A DNA stretch of 64,000 bases from an uncultured Mucispirillum sp. Its GTDB lineage: Bacteria > Chrysiogenota > Deferribacteres > Deferribacterales > Mucispirillaceae. The stretch spans positions 1-64,000 of the forward strand of contig CALUZC010000009.1 in the NCBI GenBank assembly GCA_944325215.1, written 5' to 3'. The first letter of the stretch is position 1; the number at the start of each line of letters is the position of its first letter. A program made the translations under genes and the position numbers. Under the pieces are notes generated by a model. That model was not told the DNA's origin and did no database searches. It was given only the letters and a program-made list of their open reading frames with translations. This document shows, piece by piece, positions 9,155 to 18,638 of this stretch.

Positions 9155-9170
9155 ACATATCGATATATGT
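9155..9170 (-). promoter_or_regulatory. Candidate operator of the ArsR gene
   Basis: ACATAT (9155-9160) and ATATGT (9165-9170) form an exact 6-bp dyad around CGAT, ten bases before the arsR start codon. ArsR repressors usually bind such AT-rich dyads over their own promoter. Inference from position and symmetry. Confidence 0.45.
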
Positions 9171-9182
9171 CAATACATAATT

Positions 9183-11348
9183 CTATTTTGTCTTATTTTT
9201 TACTCTATTAATATGTGCTTTTATCATTTCATTCATTGAATTATCTTCAAAGGGAACAAGTTTTATACTTTTCTTTAATGTTTTTTTACCACGTTTTATA
9301 TGGCATTCTATTACTGAACCAAACCCTTTTTCATAAAGAGCATATTTTAAATCGCCTATATCTCTAATATCATGATAGCCACATTTTACAATTATATCAC
9401 CTGTTTTTATGTCTGCATCAAGAGCTGGGGAATCTTTTGCAACAGAAACTACTTTTACATTTTTTTCTACTACCTCTATACCTACACCTATTGTTGGCGT
9501 GCCATAGCTTTGAATATATTCTGGGAATATAAATGCATCTGCATTACTAATGCTTACATCTTCCCCCTGCATCATAACGTAATTTTTTTCTCCAGATATA
9601 CGCTCATATCTGTATGGAATACCTGAAGTTTTCCCTGCATGACCATTACCACATATTACAACAATGGTAGTATCAGGATTTACCATTCTATAGTTGTGTA
9701 TATTTTTTGCCATTACTTCGTCCCACACATTTTGTGATAAGTAAAAATTATTAAAATCTCTACTTGAGGAAGCATGCATTTCAAATATTTCACGTATTTG
9801 ATTTTCATACTTATTATTTATAATATTCATTCTTTTTGGCAGAAACTCTTTTTCCTGTTCTGTTAGGTTATCAATACTGCCGTAAAATATTTTAGATGTA
9901 ACACTTCTTGGAATATTTAGTGGTATAATATCAATTTTATTATCTTTTGCATACTTAAATATTGGTGCATAAAGGCTGTAATCAAAACTCCAATTGTTAT
10001 AATAATCTATACCATCAATCATTTCCTTTTCTGAAATACGCCCTTTTACATAATCATTTATTACATCTAAATACTGCACCTGAACCATTTCCATTGCAAT
10101 AGCAACATTTTTCTTTTTCTTATATACATAATCTATTACTTTTAACTGGTTTGCGTGGTGTGAATATTCATCATGCTTTTCGCCTACAAAAATTACTTTA
10201 TACTGTGATGCTTCACTTAATACACTATCTAATGATTCTATATTTTTACTTCTAATAACTGCATTAGATTTATGTTCTATAATTTTTATTCCCATATCTG
10301 ATGGGCTTACTTTTTCCTGTATTATAGAACCACCTTTAAAAACAAGTTCTTGATTCATGCTATATTTTTTTAATGCTTTTAAATTATTATCCGTAGGGTT
10401 GTTAATAAATAAAATATATTTTTCTTTATTTTGTGGGTTTTTTATAACAAAATACTCACTATATTCACCACTTCCCATTGGTTTTTTATCCACAAAAAAC
10501 TGAGCTATCTTATTATCATATCCATCTATAATAATATTTTCATTTTCTATTTGACCAAATGTAATATCTGATTTACCATTTATTACTTCTTTTATATTAA
10601 AATAACCGCCTATATTGTTATTTTCATTTTCAGTTATTAATAATATATTATCTTGAGTAAGTATATTATCAATTACTGGTGATACTTCATTATTATCTAA
10701 CTCTCTCATAAGGTGGTAATTAGGGTCTAAATATAATGATACTGCACCTAATTCAACAGGAACTTTAAAAGTCTCCTCTCTGTTTATTCTAGACTGTAAC
10801 CTGCCATACTCTTTTTTCTTATCATACTCTAATAAATATGGCACATTTACAACTTCATCTCCCGTTGTTCTTAAAATAGTAAATGAAATATAGTATTTAC
10901 CACGTTCTGAAATATATTCTGCATTACTTATACTAAACTTTATTAATGGAGATTTTGTAAAATAAGCTTCATAAAAACTATCTGCATTAATACCACTAAA
11001 ACATTTTAATACCTGCATATATGTTAAAGATGGTTCTTCTTTTAATGCTTTTACTTTTATAAGCCCTTCTTGAAACTTCTGCTCTCCAATATTTGTTTTT
11101 ATCATATGGAAAATAAAACCCAGCATATAATCATCTATCTGTTGGTTACTATTAACCCCGCTAATAGCAATCTGCTGAAGCATTCTTTTTCTTAATTGCA
11201 TTTTTTCAACACTGTTTGCATTTTTTTCAAATTCATTAACTATTTTTAGTATTTTATTTATAGACACTCTATTATCCTGATTATATATTGCACCATAGCT
11301 TATATTAAAAAACGATATTAAAAAAATAACCACAAATATTTTTTTCAT
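9183..11348 (-). CDS. ChaN-like (haem-uptake/Tiki superfamily) protein with C-terminal PDZ domain
   Basis: A 721-residue exported protein with an N-terminal signal peptide (about 1-20). Residues about 370-620 match the ChaN/DUF399 fold: VIFVGEKHDEYSHH carries the conserved E and H residues, and later VAIAMEMVQ and ICGNGHAGK motifs follow. Residues about 635-700 form a PDZ domain (SPALDADIKTGDII). Unexpectedly, residues about 74-357 resemble the non-catalytic C-terminal half of the M1-like peptidase encoded just upstream (shared YGRL-type and YHLMR.L...E..P patterns and a KNP...Y segment). ChaN proteins bind haem or act as Tiki-type hydrolases. The two genes are two bases apart. The activity is not certain. 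Confidence 0.8.
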   Translation of the reverse strand: MKKIFVVIFLISFFNISYGAIYNQDNRVSINKILKIVNEFEKNANSVEKMQLRKRMLQQIAISGVNSNQQIDDYMLGFIFHMIKTNIGEQKFQEGLIKVKALKEEPSLTYMQVLKCFSGINADSFYEAYFTKSPLIKFSISNAEYISERGKYYISFTILRTTGDEVVNVPYLLEYDKKKEYGRLQSRINREETFKVPVELGAVSLYLDPNYHLMRELDNNEVSPVIDNILTQDNILLITENENNNIGGYFNIKEVINGKSDITFGQIENENIIIDGYDNKIAQFFVDKKPMGSGEYSEYFVIKNPQNKEKYILFINNPTDNNLKALKKYSMNQELVFKGGSIIQEKVSPSDMGIKIIEHKSNAVIRSKNIESLDSVLSEASQYKVIFVGEKHDEYSHHANQLKVIDYVYKKKKNVAIAMEMVQVQYLDVINDYVKGRISEKEMIDGIDYYNNWSFDYSLYAPIFKYAKDNKIDIIPLNIPRSVTSKIFYGSIDNLTEQEKEFLPKRMNIINNKYENQIREIFEMHASSSRDFNNFYLSQNVWDEVMAKNIHNYRMVNPDTTIVVICGNGHAGKTSGIPYRYERISGEKNYVMMQGEDVSISNADAFIFPEYIQSYGTPTIGVGIEVVEKNVKVVSVAKDSPALDADIKTGDIIVKCGYHDIRDIGDLKYALYEKGFGSVIECHIKRGKKTLKKSIKLVPFEDNSMNEMIKAHINRVKNKTK

Positions 11349-11350
11349 AA

Positions 11351-13222
11351 CTACCTCGTACCACCTTTACCGTATATTCTAATTCCATATGAAGTATTAT
11401 CTTTTTTACTTTCAAATAGCGTATTATCCTTAAATGCTAAATATGAATAAGAACCATAATGTATTAATTTATTTAATGTTTTTTTATTAGCATTAAAAGC
11501 ATACATTATAAATTTATTTCCTTTTGAATATGGGTTTTTAACAACAACATATGTTGAATTACCCATATTAAATGTAAAATTTAATGTGCCTTTTAAAAGT
11601 TCTGCCACATTAGCAGGCACTTGATTATCAAGGGATATTATAACATTTTTGTCTTTTATATGGTGCAGACTTAATTTTCTAATATGGACAATTTCATTAA
11701 TGCTTTTAAATACATCTTTAAATGAATTATCAGTATTTCTAAGCCCTGCATATGTTATTTCTTCGCTACCAAAAAGGTAATAAAAAGCTGCTGGAATCTC
11801 TTTTGTATATAAATGTCTCATTAAATGATATCCACTATCTATTATAAATGTATCATTATCATCTAATAATTCAAACTCTATATTGTTACCACCAATTACA
11901 GTAGGCAGCCTTCCTTCCTTCATTTCCCCATTGCTTATATGAATATATGGCACCTGCACCTGCTGCTGACCACCTTTTCTTACTAAGTTAAATGACAGTT
12001 TTTTATCTTTATAGACAATATTATCTATAAAAAGTGCTATATTTTCATTCTTTTCTATCCATGTTTTGTAAAAATCTTCATCTGTTCCAATATATGTAAG
12101 TAAATCATGCCATGAAGCGTGTGAAAACATCTTGTCTTTTACAAATGCTCTTATACCATTCATAAAAGCTTCTTCCCCCACAACATTTTTTGCCATATGA
12201 AGCACCATTAACCCCTTACCATAACCTACTGCCTGTTCCAGCTTACCTGCATTATATTCAAAATCTTTTAAAGGAAACCCTTTAGTACCTGCGTATGCTT
12301 CATATTCTGATAATATATCTTTCCTGTATTTAATCCTGTCATCTTTCTCATAAAAATAATCAGAAAAATATGTAGTAATTGCTTCTAAAAAATTGCCATC
12401 TGTCATACTGCATTCAATAGCTGCTCCAAAATATTGATGGAGAACTTCATGTCCCAAAGACCGTTCATATACAAATGGTTTATCTATAATAGATTTACCA
12501 AATACTGCCATACCATTCATAGCATGACCATATGGCATTTGGTCTTCCACAACCATAAAACTATCATATGGAAAAGATATATTAAAAAGCCTTTCATACA
12601 TTTCTATATAATATGCTGATTTTTGTAAAAGTTTATAACTTAAATCTTCATGTTCCCTAAAAAGTAATGTGTATATTTTAACATTATTTTGTGATACTGT
12701 TTTAACTACATATTCAGGCGAAGCTGCTAAATATATTGATTTTGGCAGATTATTATATGTATATAAAAATGTATTAGTTTTATCCTTTACTTGAGATATT
12801 GAAAAAAATTCACTTACTAATCCGTAAAAACCATTTGGTAAAGTTAAATATAATTCTGCATTTTCGATATTACTTATTCTTGGAATTATACTTGAATAAA
12901 CTGCAATATAATCGCTTTTAATCCTGTCTATATATTTTGAAGGGTGTTTAATATATGAAATTATAACTGGAGCAAGCTCATCTATTTCAACAATATATTT
13001 ATTAGCCTGCTCATTATATGTAACTCTTCTATCATCATAAAGAATCTGCATATCATCATATGGCATTATAATAACCTGCTCTTTTTTTGTTGAAGCAATG
13101 GTTATACTTCCTTTTATAATACCGTAATCTGCATCTATATTTGATTTTATCATAGCAACTGCAGCATAACTTTTATTAATCAAAAATAATATAAATATTA
13201 AAAATAGTAGTATTTTTCTCAT
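11351..13222 (-). CDS. M1-family-like zinc metallopeptidase, exported
   Basis: A 623-residue protein with a signal peptide (about 1-20). It carries a gluzincin site: HEVLH at 258-262 with the third zinc ligand Glu280 exactly 18 residues on, in NFLEAITTYFSD. This is the M1 aminopeptidase spacing. The usual GAMEN exopeptidase motif is not obvious; a GHAMNG segment lies at about 232-237, so substrate choice may differ from classical aminopeptidases. The C-terminal half contains a helical region and a beta region that recur in the downstream ChaN/PDZ protein. It is the first gene of a two-gene unit; a role in peptide or haem-protein breakdown in the periplasm is a guess. Confidence 0.8.
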   Translation of the reverse strand: MRKILLFLIFILFLINKSYAAVAMIKSNIDADYGIIKGSITIASTKKEQVIIMPYDDMQILYDDRRVTYNEQANKYIVEIDELAPVIISYIKHPSKYIDRIKSDYIAVYSSIIPRISNIENAELYLTLPNGFYGLVSEFFSISQVKDKTNTFLYTYNNLPKSIYLAASPEYVVKTVSQNNVKIYTLLFREHEDLSYKLLQKSAYYIEMYERLFNISFPYDSFMVVEDQMPYGHAMNGMAVFGKSIIDKPFVYERSLGHEVLHQYFGAAIECSMTDGNFLEAITTYFSDYFYEKDDRIKYRKDILSEYEAYAGTKGFPLKDFEYNAGKLEQAVGYGKGLMVLHMAKNVVGEEAFMNGIRAFVKDKMFSHASWHDLLTYIGTDEDFYKTWIEKNENIALFIDNIVYKDKKLSFNLVRKGGQQQVQVPYIHISNGEMKEGRLPTVIGGNNIEFELLDDNDTFIIDSGYHLMRHLYTKEIPAAFYYLFGSEEITYAGLRNTDNSFKDVFKSINEIVHIRKLSLHHIKDKNVIISLDNQVPANVAELLKGTLNFTFNMGNSTYVVVKNPYSKGNKFIMYAFNANKKTLNKLIHYGSYSYLAFKDNTLFESKKDNTSYGIRIYGKGGTR

Positions 13223-13347
13223 TTTTAGTCCATAGTATAAAAAAATATATTAATATTCAAAATAATATAGTATATAAAATTAATTATATTACACAAGAAA
13301 AAAATTTAAAAAATATATTTTTCTACTATATTTGTATAGGAGCTGTT

Positions 13348-14646
13348 ATGCTGAATAAACTTTTTAAATTAAGTTCATCAAAAACTACTATTCAAAGGGA
13401 AATTATAGCAGGATTTGTAACGTTTATGACTATGAGTTATATTATATTTGTTAATCCTGATATTTTATCCAACGCTGGTATGCCGCGTGATGCATTGATT
13501 ACTGCCACATGCCTTGCTGCTGCATTTGCAAGCATTTTAATGGGGCTTTATGCAAACTACCCTATTGGGCTTGCTTCTAGTATGACTGCCAACTCATTTT
13601 TTGCTTTTGTAATTGTAAAAACTATGGGGCTTTCCTGGCAGGAAGGTTTAGCTGCTGTTTTTGTTGTTGGTATCCTTTTCATTATTATTACTGTTGGCAA
13701 AATAAGAGAACTTATTATGGACGCCATACCTATGTCTTTAAAAATGGGCATACCTGCAGGTATTGGTATATTTTTAATGTTTATAGGGCTGCAAAGCGCA
13801 GGAATTGTTGTTCAAAATCCTAATACTATTGTTACATATGGTAATTTGACAAACCCTTCTACTTTGCTTTCAATTTTTGGACTACTGCTTATGATTATTT
13901 TATATATAAATAAAGTTACAGGTGCAATTTTATTAAGTATTGCTGTTGTTACAATTATTGGTATTCCTTTAGGAATTACTGAATTACCATCTGATATAGT
14001 ATCTTTACCTCCATCAATTTCTCCAGTATTTTTTAAAATGGATTTTTCTAATATGTTTGACGCCGATTTTTTAATGGCTGTATTTACATTACTTTTTATG
14101 GCTGTTTTTGATACTATTGGAACTTTAATGGGCGTTTCTCAACGTGCAGGGCTTGTTGACAAAGACGGCAATATGGTTCGTGCAAAAAAAGCTTTTATGG
14201 CTGATGCTGCAGGTTCAACAGCAGGCAGTATTTTTGGCGTTACTACTGTTGGAGCATATATTGAAAGTGTAACAGGGGTAGAATCAGGTGGTAGAACTGG
14301 GCTTACAGCTGTTACAATAGGTATATTGTTTTTACTTGCCATGTTTTTTTCACCAATTATTTTAATTGTTCCATCAGCTGCTACTGCCCCTGCTTTAATA
14401 TTTGTAGGTATTTTAATGTTTTCTGTTGTGGAAAAAATATCCTTTAAAGACTGGACAGAATTAACACCTGCTGTAATTGCAATTGTTATGACTCCACTTA
14501 CATATAACATAGCAATGGGTATAGAACTTTCAATTTTAGCTTATGTAATAATTAAAATAGGAACAGGTAAATTTAAAGATATTTCTATGACTATGCTTGT
14601 GCTTTCCATTGTTTTTATACTAAAAGAAATTATGACTAACTTATAA
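13348..14646 (+). CDS. AzgA-type purine (adenine/guanine/hypoxanthine) permease
   Basis: A 432-residue membrane transporter of the NCS2 group, AzgA/PbuG branch, importing purine bases by proton symport. Typical sequence is visible from the start: REIIAGFVTFMTMSYIIFVNP (about 18-38), then ATCLAAAFASILMGLYANYPIGLA (about 50-73) and GMTANSFFAF-like substrate residues. The later VGAYIESVTGVESGGRTGL segment (about 303-321) is the family's second signature. About 12-14 helices, full length. AGGAG precedes the ATG and a good intrinsic terminator follows, so it is a single-gene unit. No purine riboswitch was seen in the 125-base leader. Confidence 0.9.
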   Translation: MLNKLFKLSSSKTTIQREIIAGFVTFMTMSYIIFVNPDILSNAGMPRDALITATCLAAAFASILMGLYANYPIGLASSMTANSFFAFVIVKTMGLSWQEGLAAVFVVGILFIIITVGKIRELIMDAIPMSLKMGIPAGIGIFLMFIGLQSAGIVVQNPNTIVTYGNLTNPSTLLSIFGLLLMIILYINKVTGAILLSIAVVTIIGIPLGITELPSDIVSLPPSISPVFFKMDFSNMFDADFLMAVFTLLFMAVFDTIGTLMGVSQRAGLVDKDGNMVRAKKAFMADAAGSTAGSIFGVTTVGAYIESVTGVESGGRTGLTAVTIGILFLLAMFFSPIILIVPSAATAPALIFVGILMFSVVEKISFKDWTELTPAVIAIVMTPLTYNIAMGIELSILAYVIIKIGTGKFKDISMTMLVLSIVFILKEIMTNL

Positions 14647-14674
14647 ATAATATAATTCTTCATTTAATTTATAC

Positions 14675-14713
14675 AAACCACACTTACAGGTAATTTATAA
14701 GTGTGGTTTTTTA
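14675..14713 (+). terminator. Intrinsic terminator after the purine permease gene
   Basis: A 12-bp perfect stem (arms 14675-14686 and 14698-14709) with an 11-base loop, followed by a T run. It faces the permease gene on the plus strand. Confidence 0.85.
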
Positions 14714-14759
14714 TTTTAAAATACAACTAACAATGCAATATATTTTTTGTTTCACATAC

Positions 14760-14789
14760 AAAAAAGGGAAGTATTATAATACTTCCCTT
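14760..14789 (-). terminator. Intrinsic terminator after the chemoreceptor gene
   Basis: An 11-bp perfect stem (arms 14779-14789 and 14764-14774 on the minus strand) with a TATA loop, followed on the minus strand by a T run. It lies about 25 bases after the chemoreceptor stop. Confidence 0.85.
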
Positions 14790-14814
14790 CTAAATTTTAT
14801 ATTAAGACTTTTAA

Positions 14815-16749
14815 TTATGCTTTAAACTGCTCTATTAAAAGTTTTAAACTTTCAGTTCTTTGTTGTAAGTGGCTTACCGTTTTATTTACTTCACTAACTG
14901 CTGCATTACTTTCTTCAATACCTGCAGCAATTACTTGGGCATTATCTACCACATTTTGAACTGTTGTCTGCTGGTTATCAACTGAAGATACAACTGGTTT
15001 CATATATCTATACAGGTTTGCAACTTCCCTTGTAACTTTTTGGATTTCAAGGGTAACATCACTAATATTACCAGCACCTGTTTTAACACTTTCTGCAGAA
15101 TGAGTCATGGATTCACTAGCTGATACTGCTTCCTGCTGCAGTGCATTGATAATATCAGTTATTTCACCTGTAGCTTTTTGTGTTCTTTCTGCTAACTTCC
15201 TAACCTCATCAGCAACTACAGCAAAACCGCGGCCAGCATCCCCTGCACGAGCTGCTTCAATTGCTGCATTTAATGCAAGAAGATTTGTTTGGTCTGCAAT
15301 ATCGTTAATAACATTAATAATCTCACCAATCTGGTTAGAACTTTCTGATAAATTATCAATATTTTTTGAAAGTATAACTGTATCTTTTTCTATTTCAGAC
15401 ATATCTTTTGATACTACTCCAAGTTTTTTGGTTTCTTCCTTAGACATTTTTGCAGTATTTTCAAGTGCAACCATATTTTCTGCTAGTGCTCTAGATGTTG
15501 CTTGGAAAACTGTTCCCACCTGTTCCATACTGTTTACCATGTTATCTACCTGCTCTGCCTGAGAGTCAAATGTAGTTGATAATTCCTCCATAGTGGCAGC
15601 CAGCTGATTATTACTTGTAGCCACTTCATTTGTGGCACTTTTAACAGCTGAAACAATCTCTTGAACTTTACTAATAAACATATTCATACTGTCAGCAATT
15701 TTACCAAGCTCATCATTTGATTCTGCAGGGATACGAACAGTTAAGTCATTACTAGAACTTGCATCTATCATAATTTTTTGGAACTTACCAAGCTGCTTCA
15801 ATGACCTGCTTACAGTAAACATTGATAAAACTATTGCTATGAAAGTAAGAACTGCACCAATTACCATTGATTCTATCATGTTTGTAATCTGAGTAGCATA
15901 AAAAATATTTTTTGGTATCCTATATAAAACATACCAGCCATAATCATATGTTTTATTTAAAAAACATACCCAGTCTTTACCATCTTTATCAGTAATCTGT
16001 AATATTTTATCATCTTTTTTTGAAATAAGTGTTTCAACTCTTTTCAGGGCAGGGTCAATATCTTCCAGCTTGTGAGTCGTATATTCTGGTTTTGAACCAA
16101 TTACCACATTTATATTTTCATCTAAAATTGTTACAAGACCACTTAATTCTTTATCTTTTGATTTATCAAGAAATTCTCTTAATGCTACTAAATTAAAGTC
16201 TATACAAATTACACCTTGTGTGCCATCTTTTGCTTCTATTTTATATGACACTGTAATACATGGTTTGTTTGTAATACCATCAATATATGCATTGGAAACA
16301 ACAGGTTTATCTGATGCAATAGCAGCCTTATACCAATGTTTTTCTGGTCCATAAAAGCCATCAGGCAGTTTTTCTATTCCTTTTGATAAAACATTTTCAC
16401 CATTTTCAAAGGATACAAACATTTGTATAACTTCTTCCCTTTCCTCAAATGCATTTAACACATGCACATATTTTCTAAAGTCACTTATATTATCAAATAC
16501 CATTGATTTGCCAATATATTCGGCTAGTAACTGGTTATATTGCATCCAGTCATTAGTCCTTGCAGAAATAGTTTCTGTAATTTTTTGAGCTTCTCTTGAA
16601 AGCAAATGCTCTGAGTATGTAGAATTTTTAATATAATCAAAAATAATTACAGAAACCATTCCAACAGTAATCAATAAAGAAGATGTTAACATCATTTTCA
16701 CTTTTAATGACAATGAAAATTTTTTTAATTTCCCTTGATTTTTTCCCAT
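14815..16749 (-). CDS. Methyl-accepting chemotaxis protein with dCache sensor
   Basis: A transmembrane chemoreceptor of about 644 residues from an ATG at 16749, which has AAAGGGGTG close upstream; a longer frame begins at 16806 but its extra residues look untranslated. A first membrane helix near residues 20-40 is followed by a periplasmic dCache domain ([20 protein letters not shown] marks its ligand lobe), a second helix near 290-310, HAMP, then the signalling domain. The tip is the standard [25 protein letters not shown] hairpin with [18 protein letters not shown]. Glu/Gln pairs suited to methylation are present. dCache receptors sense amino acids or small carboxylates; the ligand is unknown. 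It stands alone. Confidence 0.93.
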   Translation of the reverse strand: MGKNQGKLKKFSLSLKVKMMLTSSLLITVGMVSVIIFDYIKNSTYSEHLLSREAQKITETISARTNDWMQYNQLLAEYIGKSMVFDNISDFRKYVHVLNAFEEREEVIQMFVSFENGENVLSKGIEKLPDGFYGPEKHWYKAAIASDKPVVSNAYIDGITNKPCITVSYKIEAKDGTQGVICIDFNLVALREFLDKSKDKELSGLVTILDENINVVIGSKPEYTTHKLEDIDPALKRVETLISKKDDKILQITDKDGKDWVCFLNKTYDYGWYVLYRIPKNIFYATQITNMIESMVIGAVLTFIAIVLSMFTVSRSLKQLGKFQKIMIDASSSNDLTVRIPAESNDELGKIADSMNMFISKVQEIVSAVKSATNEVATSNNQLAATMEELSTTFDSQAEQVDNMVNSMEQVGTVFQATSRALAENMVALENTAKMSKEETKKLGVVSKDMSEIEKDTVILSKNIDNLSESSNQIGEIINVINDIADQTNLLALNAAIEAARAGDAGRGFAVVADEVRKLAERTQKATGEITDIINALQQEAVSASESMTHSAESVKTGAGNISDVTLEIQKVTREVANLYRYMKPVVSSVDNQQTTVQNVVDNAQVIAAGIEESNAAVSEVNKTVSHLQQRTESLKLLIEQFKA

Positions 16750-16935
16750 ACCGACACCCCTTTGTGATGATATTTTCAGTATAATATGCATTTTCCTATT
16801 TTTCAATAAATAATTTGATTAAGTTAAGTTTTATTATAATTTTATGATTTTATATAAAAAAATAATTGCTAAATTAGATTTATAGTGATAATTTAATAAA
16901 TTATTTTAATTTTAAACTTTAAGCAGGTATTAATT

Positions 16936-18594
16936 ATGAGAAGTGATATTATTAAACAAGGCTGCCAGCGAGCACCTAACAGAGCCTTAATATATGGAAC
17001 TGGTGTTTCCAAAGAGCAAATGAATGCACCTTTTATAGGTATATGCTCTAGTTTTACAGACCTTATTCCAGGGCACTCTGGTATGAGAATTTTAGAAAGG
17101 TTTGCTGAGAAAGGTATACACACTGGTGGTGGGCAGGCGTTTATTTTCAGTGTTCCCGGAGTTTGTGATGGTATATCTATGGGGCATTCTGGAATGCGTT
17201 ACAGTCTGCCAAGTAGAGATGCTATTGCTGATATGATAGAATGTGTTGTTAATGCACATGCTCTTGATGGTGTTTTATTTATTACAAACTGTGATAAAAT
17301 TACACCAGGTATGCTTATGGCTGCTGCACGTATTAATATCCCTTCTATATTTGTTACAGCTGGCCCTATGATGAGTGGAAACTACCGTATGAAAAGACGT
17401 GATTTTATTACGGATTCTTTTGAAGCAGCATCAAAAGCAGCAACTGGTGAAATAGATAATGATGAAATGACAAACTTGGAAATGACAGCATGTCCTGGAG
17501 AAGGTTCATGTCAAGGGCTTTTTACAGCTAATACTATGGCCTGCCTTACAGAAGTTATGGGTATGAGTATGCCGGGCTGTGCAACTGCTATGGCTGGTAT
17601 GGCAAAAAAACGCCGTATTGCTTTTGATTCTGGTGTAAGGCTTGTATCTTTAGTGAAAGAAAATATTAAACCACTTGATATTATGAATGAAAAAGCATTT
17701 AAAAATGCTATCAGGGCAGATTTAGCTCTTGGTGGTTCTACTAATACTACATTACATATTCCAGCTATTGCATATGAAGCAGGTGTTCCATTAAATTTAG
17801 ATTCTTTTGATGCTCTATCTAAAGAAACTCCACATATTACAAGCCTGCTTCCAGGTGGAAAATATTTTATGGAGGACTTAGAGTTTGCAGGCGGTGTTCC
17901 TGCTGTTATGAAATCTCTTGAAAGTCTTTTAGAAGACAACATAACTGTAAGTGGTATGACTGTTAAAGAAATCTGCAAAGCTGCTGAAAATTACGATAGT
18001 GATATTATTAGAAGCTTAGATAATCCATACCACACTGAAGGTGGTATTGCAGTTTTACGTGGAAATATTGCTCCAGGTGGCTCTGTTATTAAACAAAGTG
18101 CAGTTAACCCTGATATGATGGTGTTTACTGGTAGCGCAAAAACTTTCAATTCTGAAGAAGATGCTATGGAAGCCATCATGGGTGGTAAAATACAAAATGG
18201 TGATATAGTAGTTATTAGATATGAAGGTCCTAAAGGCGGCCCGGGTATGAGAGAAATGCTTGCTCCAACTGCTGCTATTGTAGGGCTTGGGCTTACTCAA
18301 GTAGCTTTAATTACTGATGGTAGATTTTCAGGTGGAACAAGAGGACCATGTGTTGGTCATATTTCTCCAGAAGCAGCTGAAGGTGGTATTATAGGATTAG
18401 TAGAAGATGGTGATAAAATATCTATCAATATACCTGAAAGAAAAATCCATTTAGAAGTAAGTGATGCTGAACTTGAGAAAAGAAAAGCCAACTTTAAAAT
18501 GCCTGATAAAAAAGTGGCAAGTGGTTATTTGGCAAAATATGCAAAAGGCGTATCTAGTGCCAATGAAGGTGCAATTTTCAAACGTGATATATAA
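16936..18594 (+). CDS. ilvD: Dihydroxy-acid dehydratase
   Basis: A 552-residue cytoplasmic Fe-S enzyme that dehydrates 2,3-dihydroxy-isovalerate and -methylvalerate, the third step of valine and isoleucine synthesis. The cluster ligands are in place: an early Cys in [15 protein letters not shown]-like sequence, [10 protein letters not shown] (about 112-121), and [18 protein letters not shown] (about 182-199). The C-terminal GGPGMREM and [17 protein letters not shown] motifs complete the active site. Length is normal. It begins the ilvD-ilvB-ilvN-ilvC cluster, with a 44-base gap before ilvB. No attenuator or T-box was recognised in the 129 bases before it. Confidence 0.97.
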   Translation: MRSDIIKQGCQRAPNRALIYGTGVSKEQMNAPFIGICSSFTDLIPGHSGMRILERFAEKGIHTGGGQAFIFSVPGVCDGISMGHSGMRYSLPSRDAIADMIECVVNAHALDGVLFITNCDKITPGMLMAAARINIPSIFVTAGPMMSGNYRMKRRDFITDSFEAASKAATGEIDNDEMTNLEMTACPGEGSCQGLFTANTMACLTEVMGMSMPGCATAMAGMAKKRRIAFDSGVRLVSLVKENIKPLDIMNEKAFKNAIRADLALGGSTNTTLHIPAIAYEAGVPLNLDSFDALSKETPHITSLLPGGKYFMEDLEFAGGVPAVMKSLESLLEDNITVSGMTVKEICKAAENYDSDIIRSLDNPYHTEGGIAVLRGNIAPGGSVIKQSAVNPDMMVFTGSAKTFNSEEDAMEAIMGGKIQNGDIVVIRYEGPKGGPGMREMLAPTAAIVGLGLTQVALITDGRFSGGTRGPCVGHISPEAAEGGIIGLVEDGDKISINIPERKIHLEVSDAELEKRKANFKMPDKKVASGYLAKYAKGVSSANEGAIFKRDI

Positions 18595-18638
18595 GTTTAA
18601 AAGTTATGCTTCTTTAGCTTAATTATGGGAGAAACAAA

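Noticed and set aside
13223-13347. Purine riboswitch before the purine permease gene
   Set aside because: The 125-base leader has neither the conserved purine-aptamer loops nor a terminator stem.
15107-15562. Open frame antisense to the chemoreceptor signalling domain
   Set aside because: It mirrors the low-complexity codons of the real gene, has no ribosome-binding site and no recognisable product; similar antisense frames in pta, ilvD, sdhA, the RND gene and the Z1 gene were left out for the same reason.
16750-16806. Longer N-terminus of the chemoreceptor
   Set aside because: The added residues have no membrane or sensor character, while the ATG at 16749 has AAAGGGGTG at proper distance.
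16807-16935. T-box or peptide attenuator before ilvD
   Set aside because: No run of Leu/Ile/Val codons behind a ribosome-binding site, no T-box core sequence and no terminator hairpin was found in this leader.
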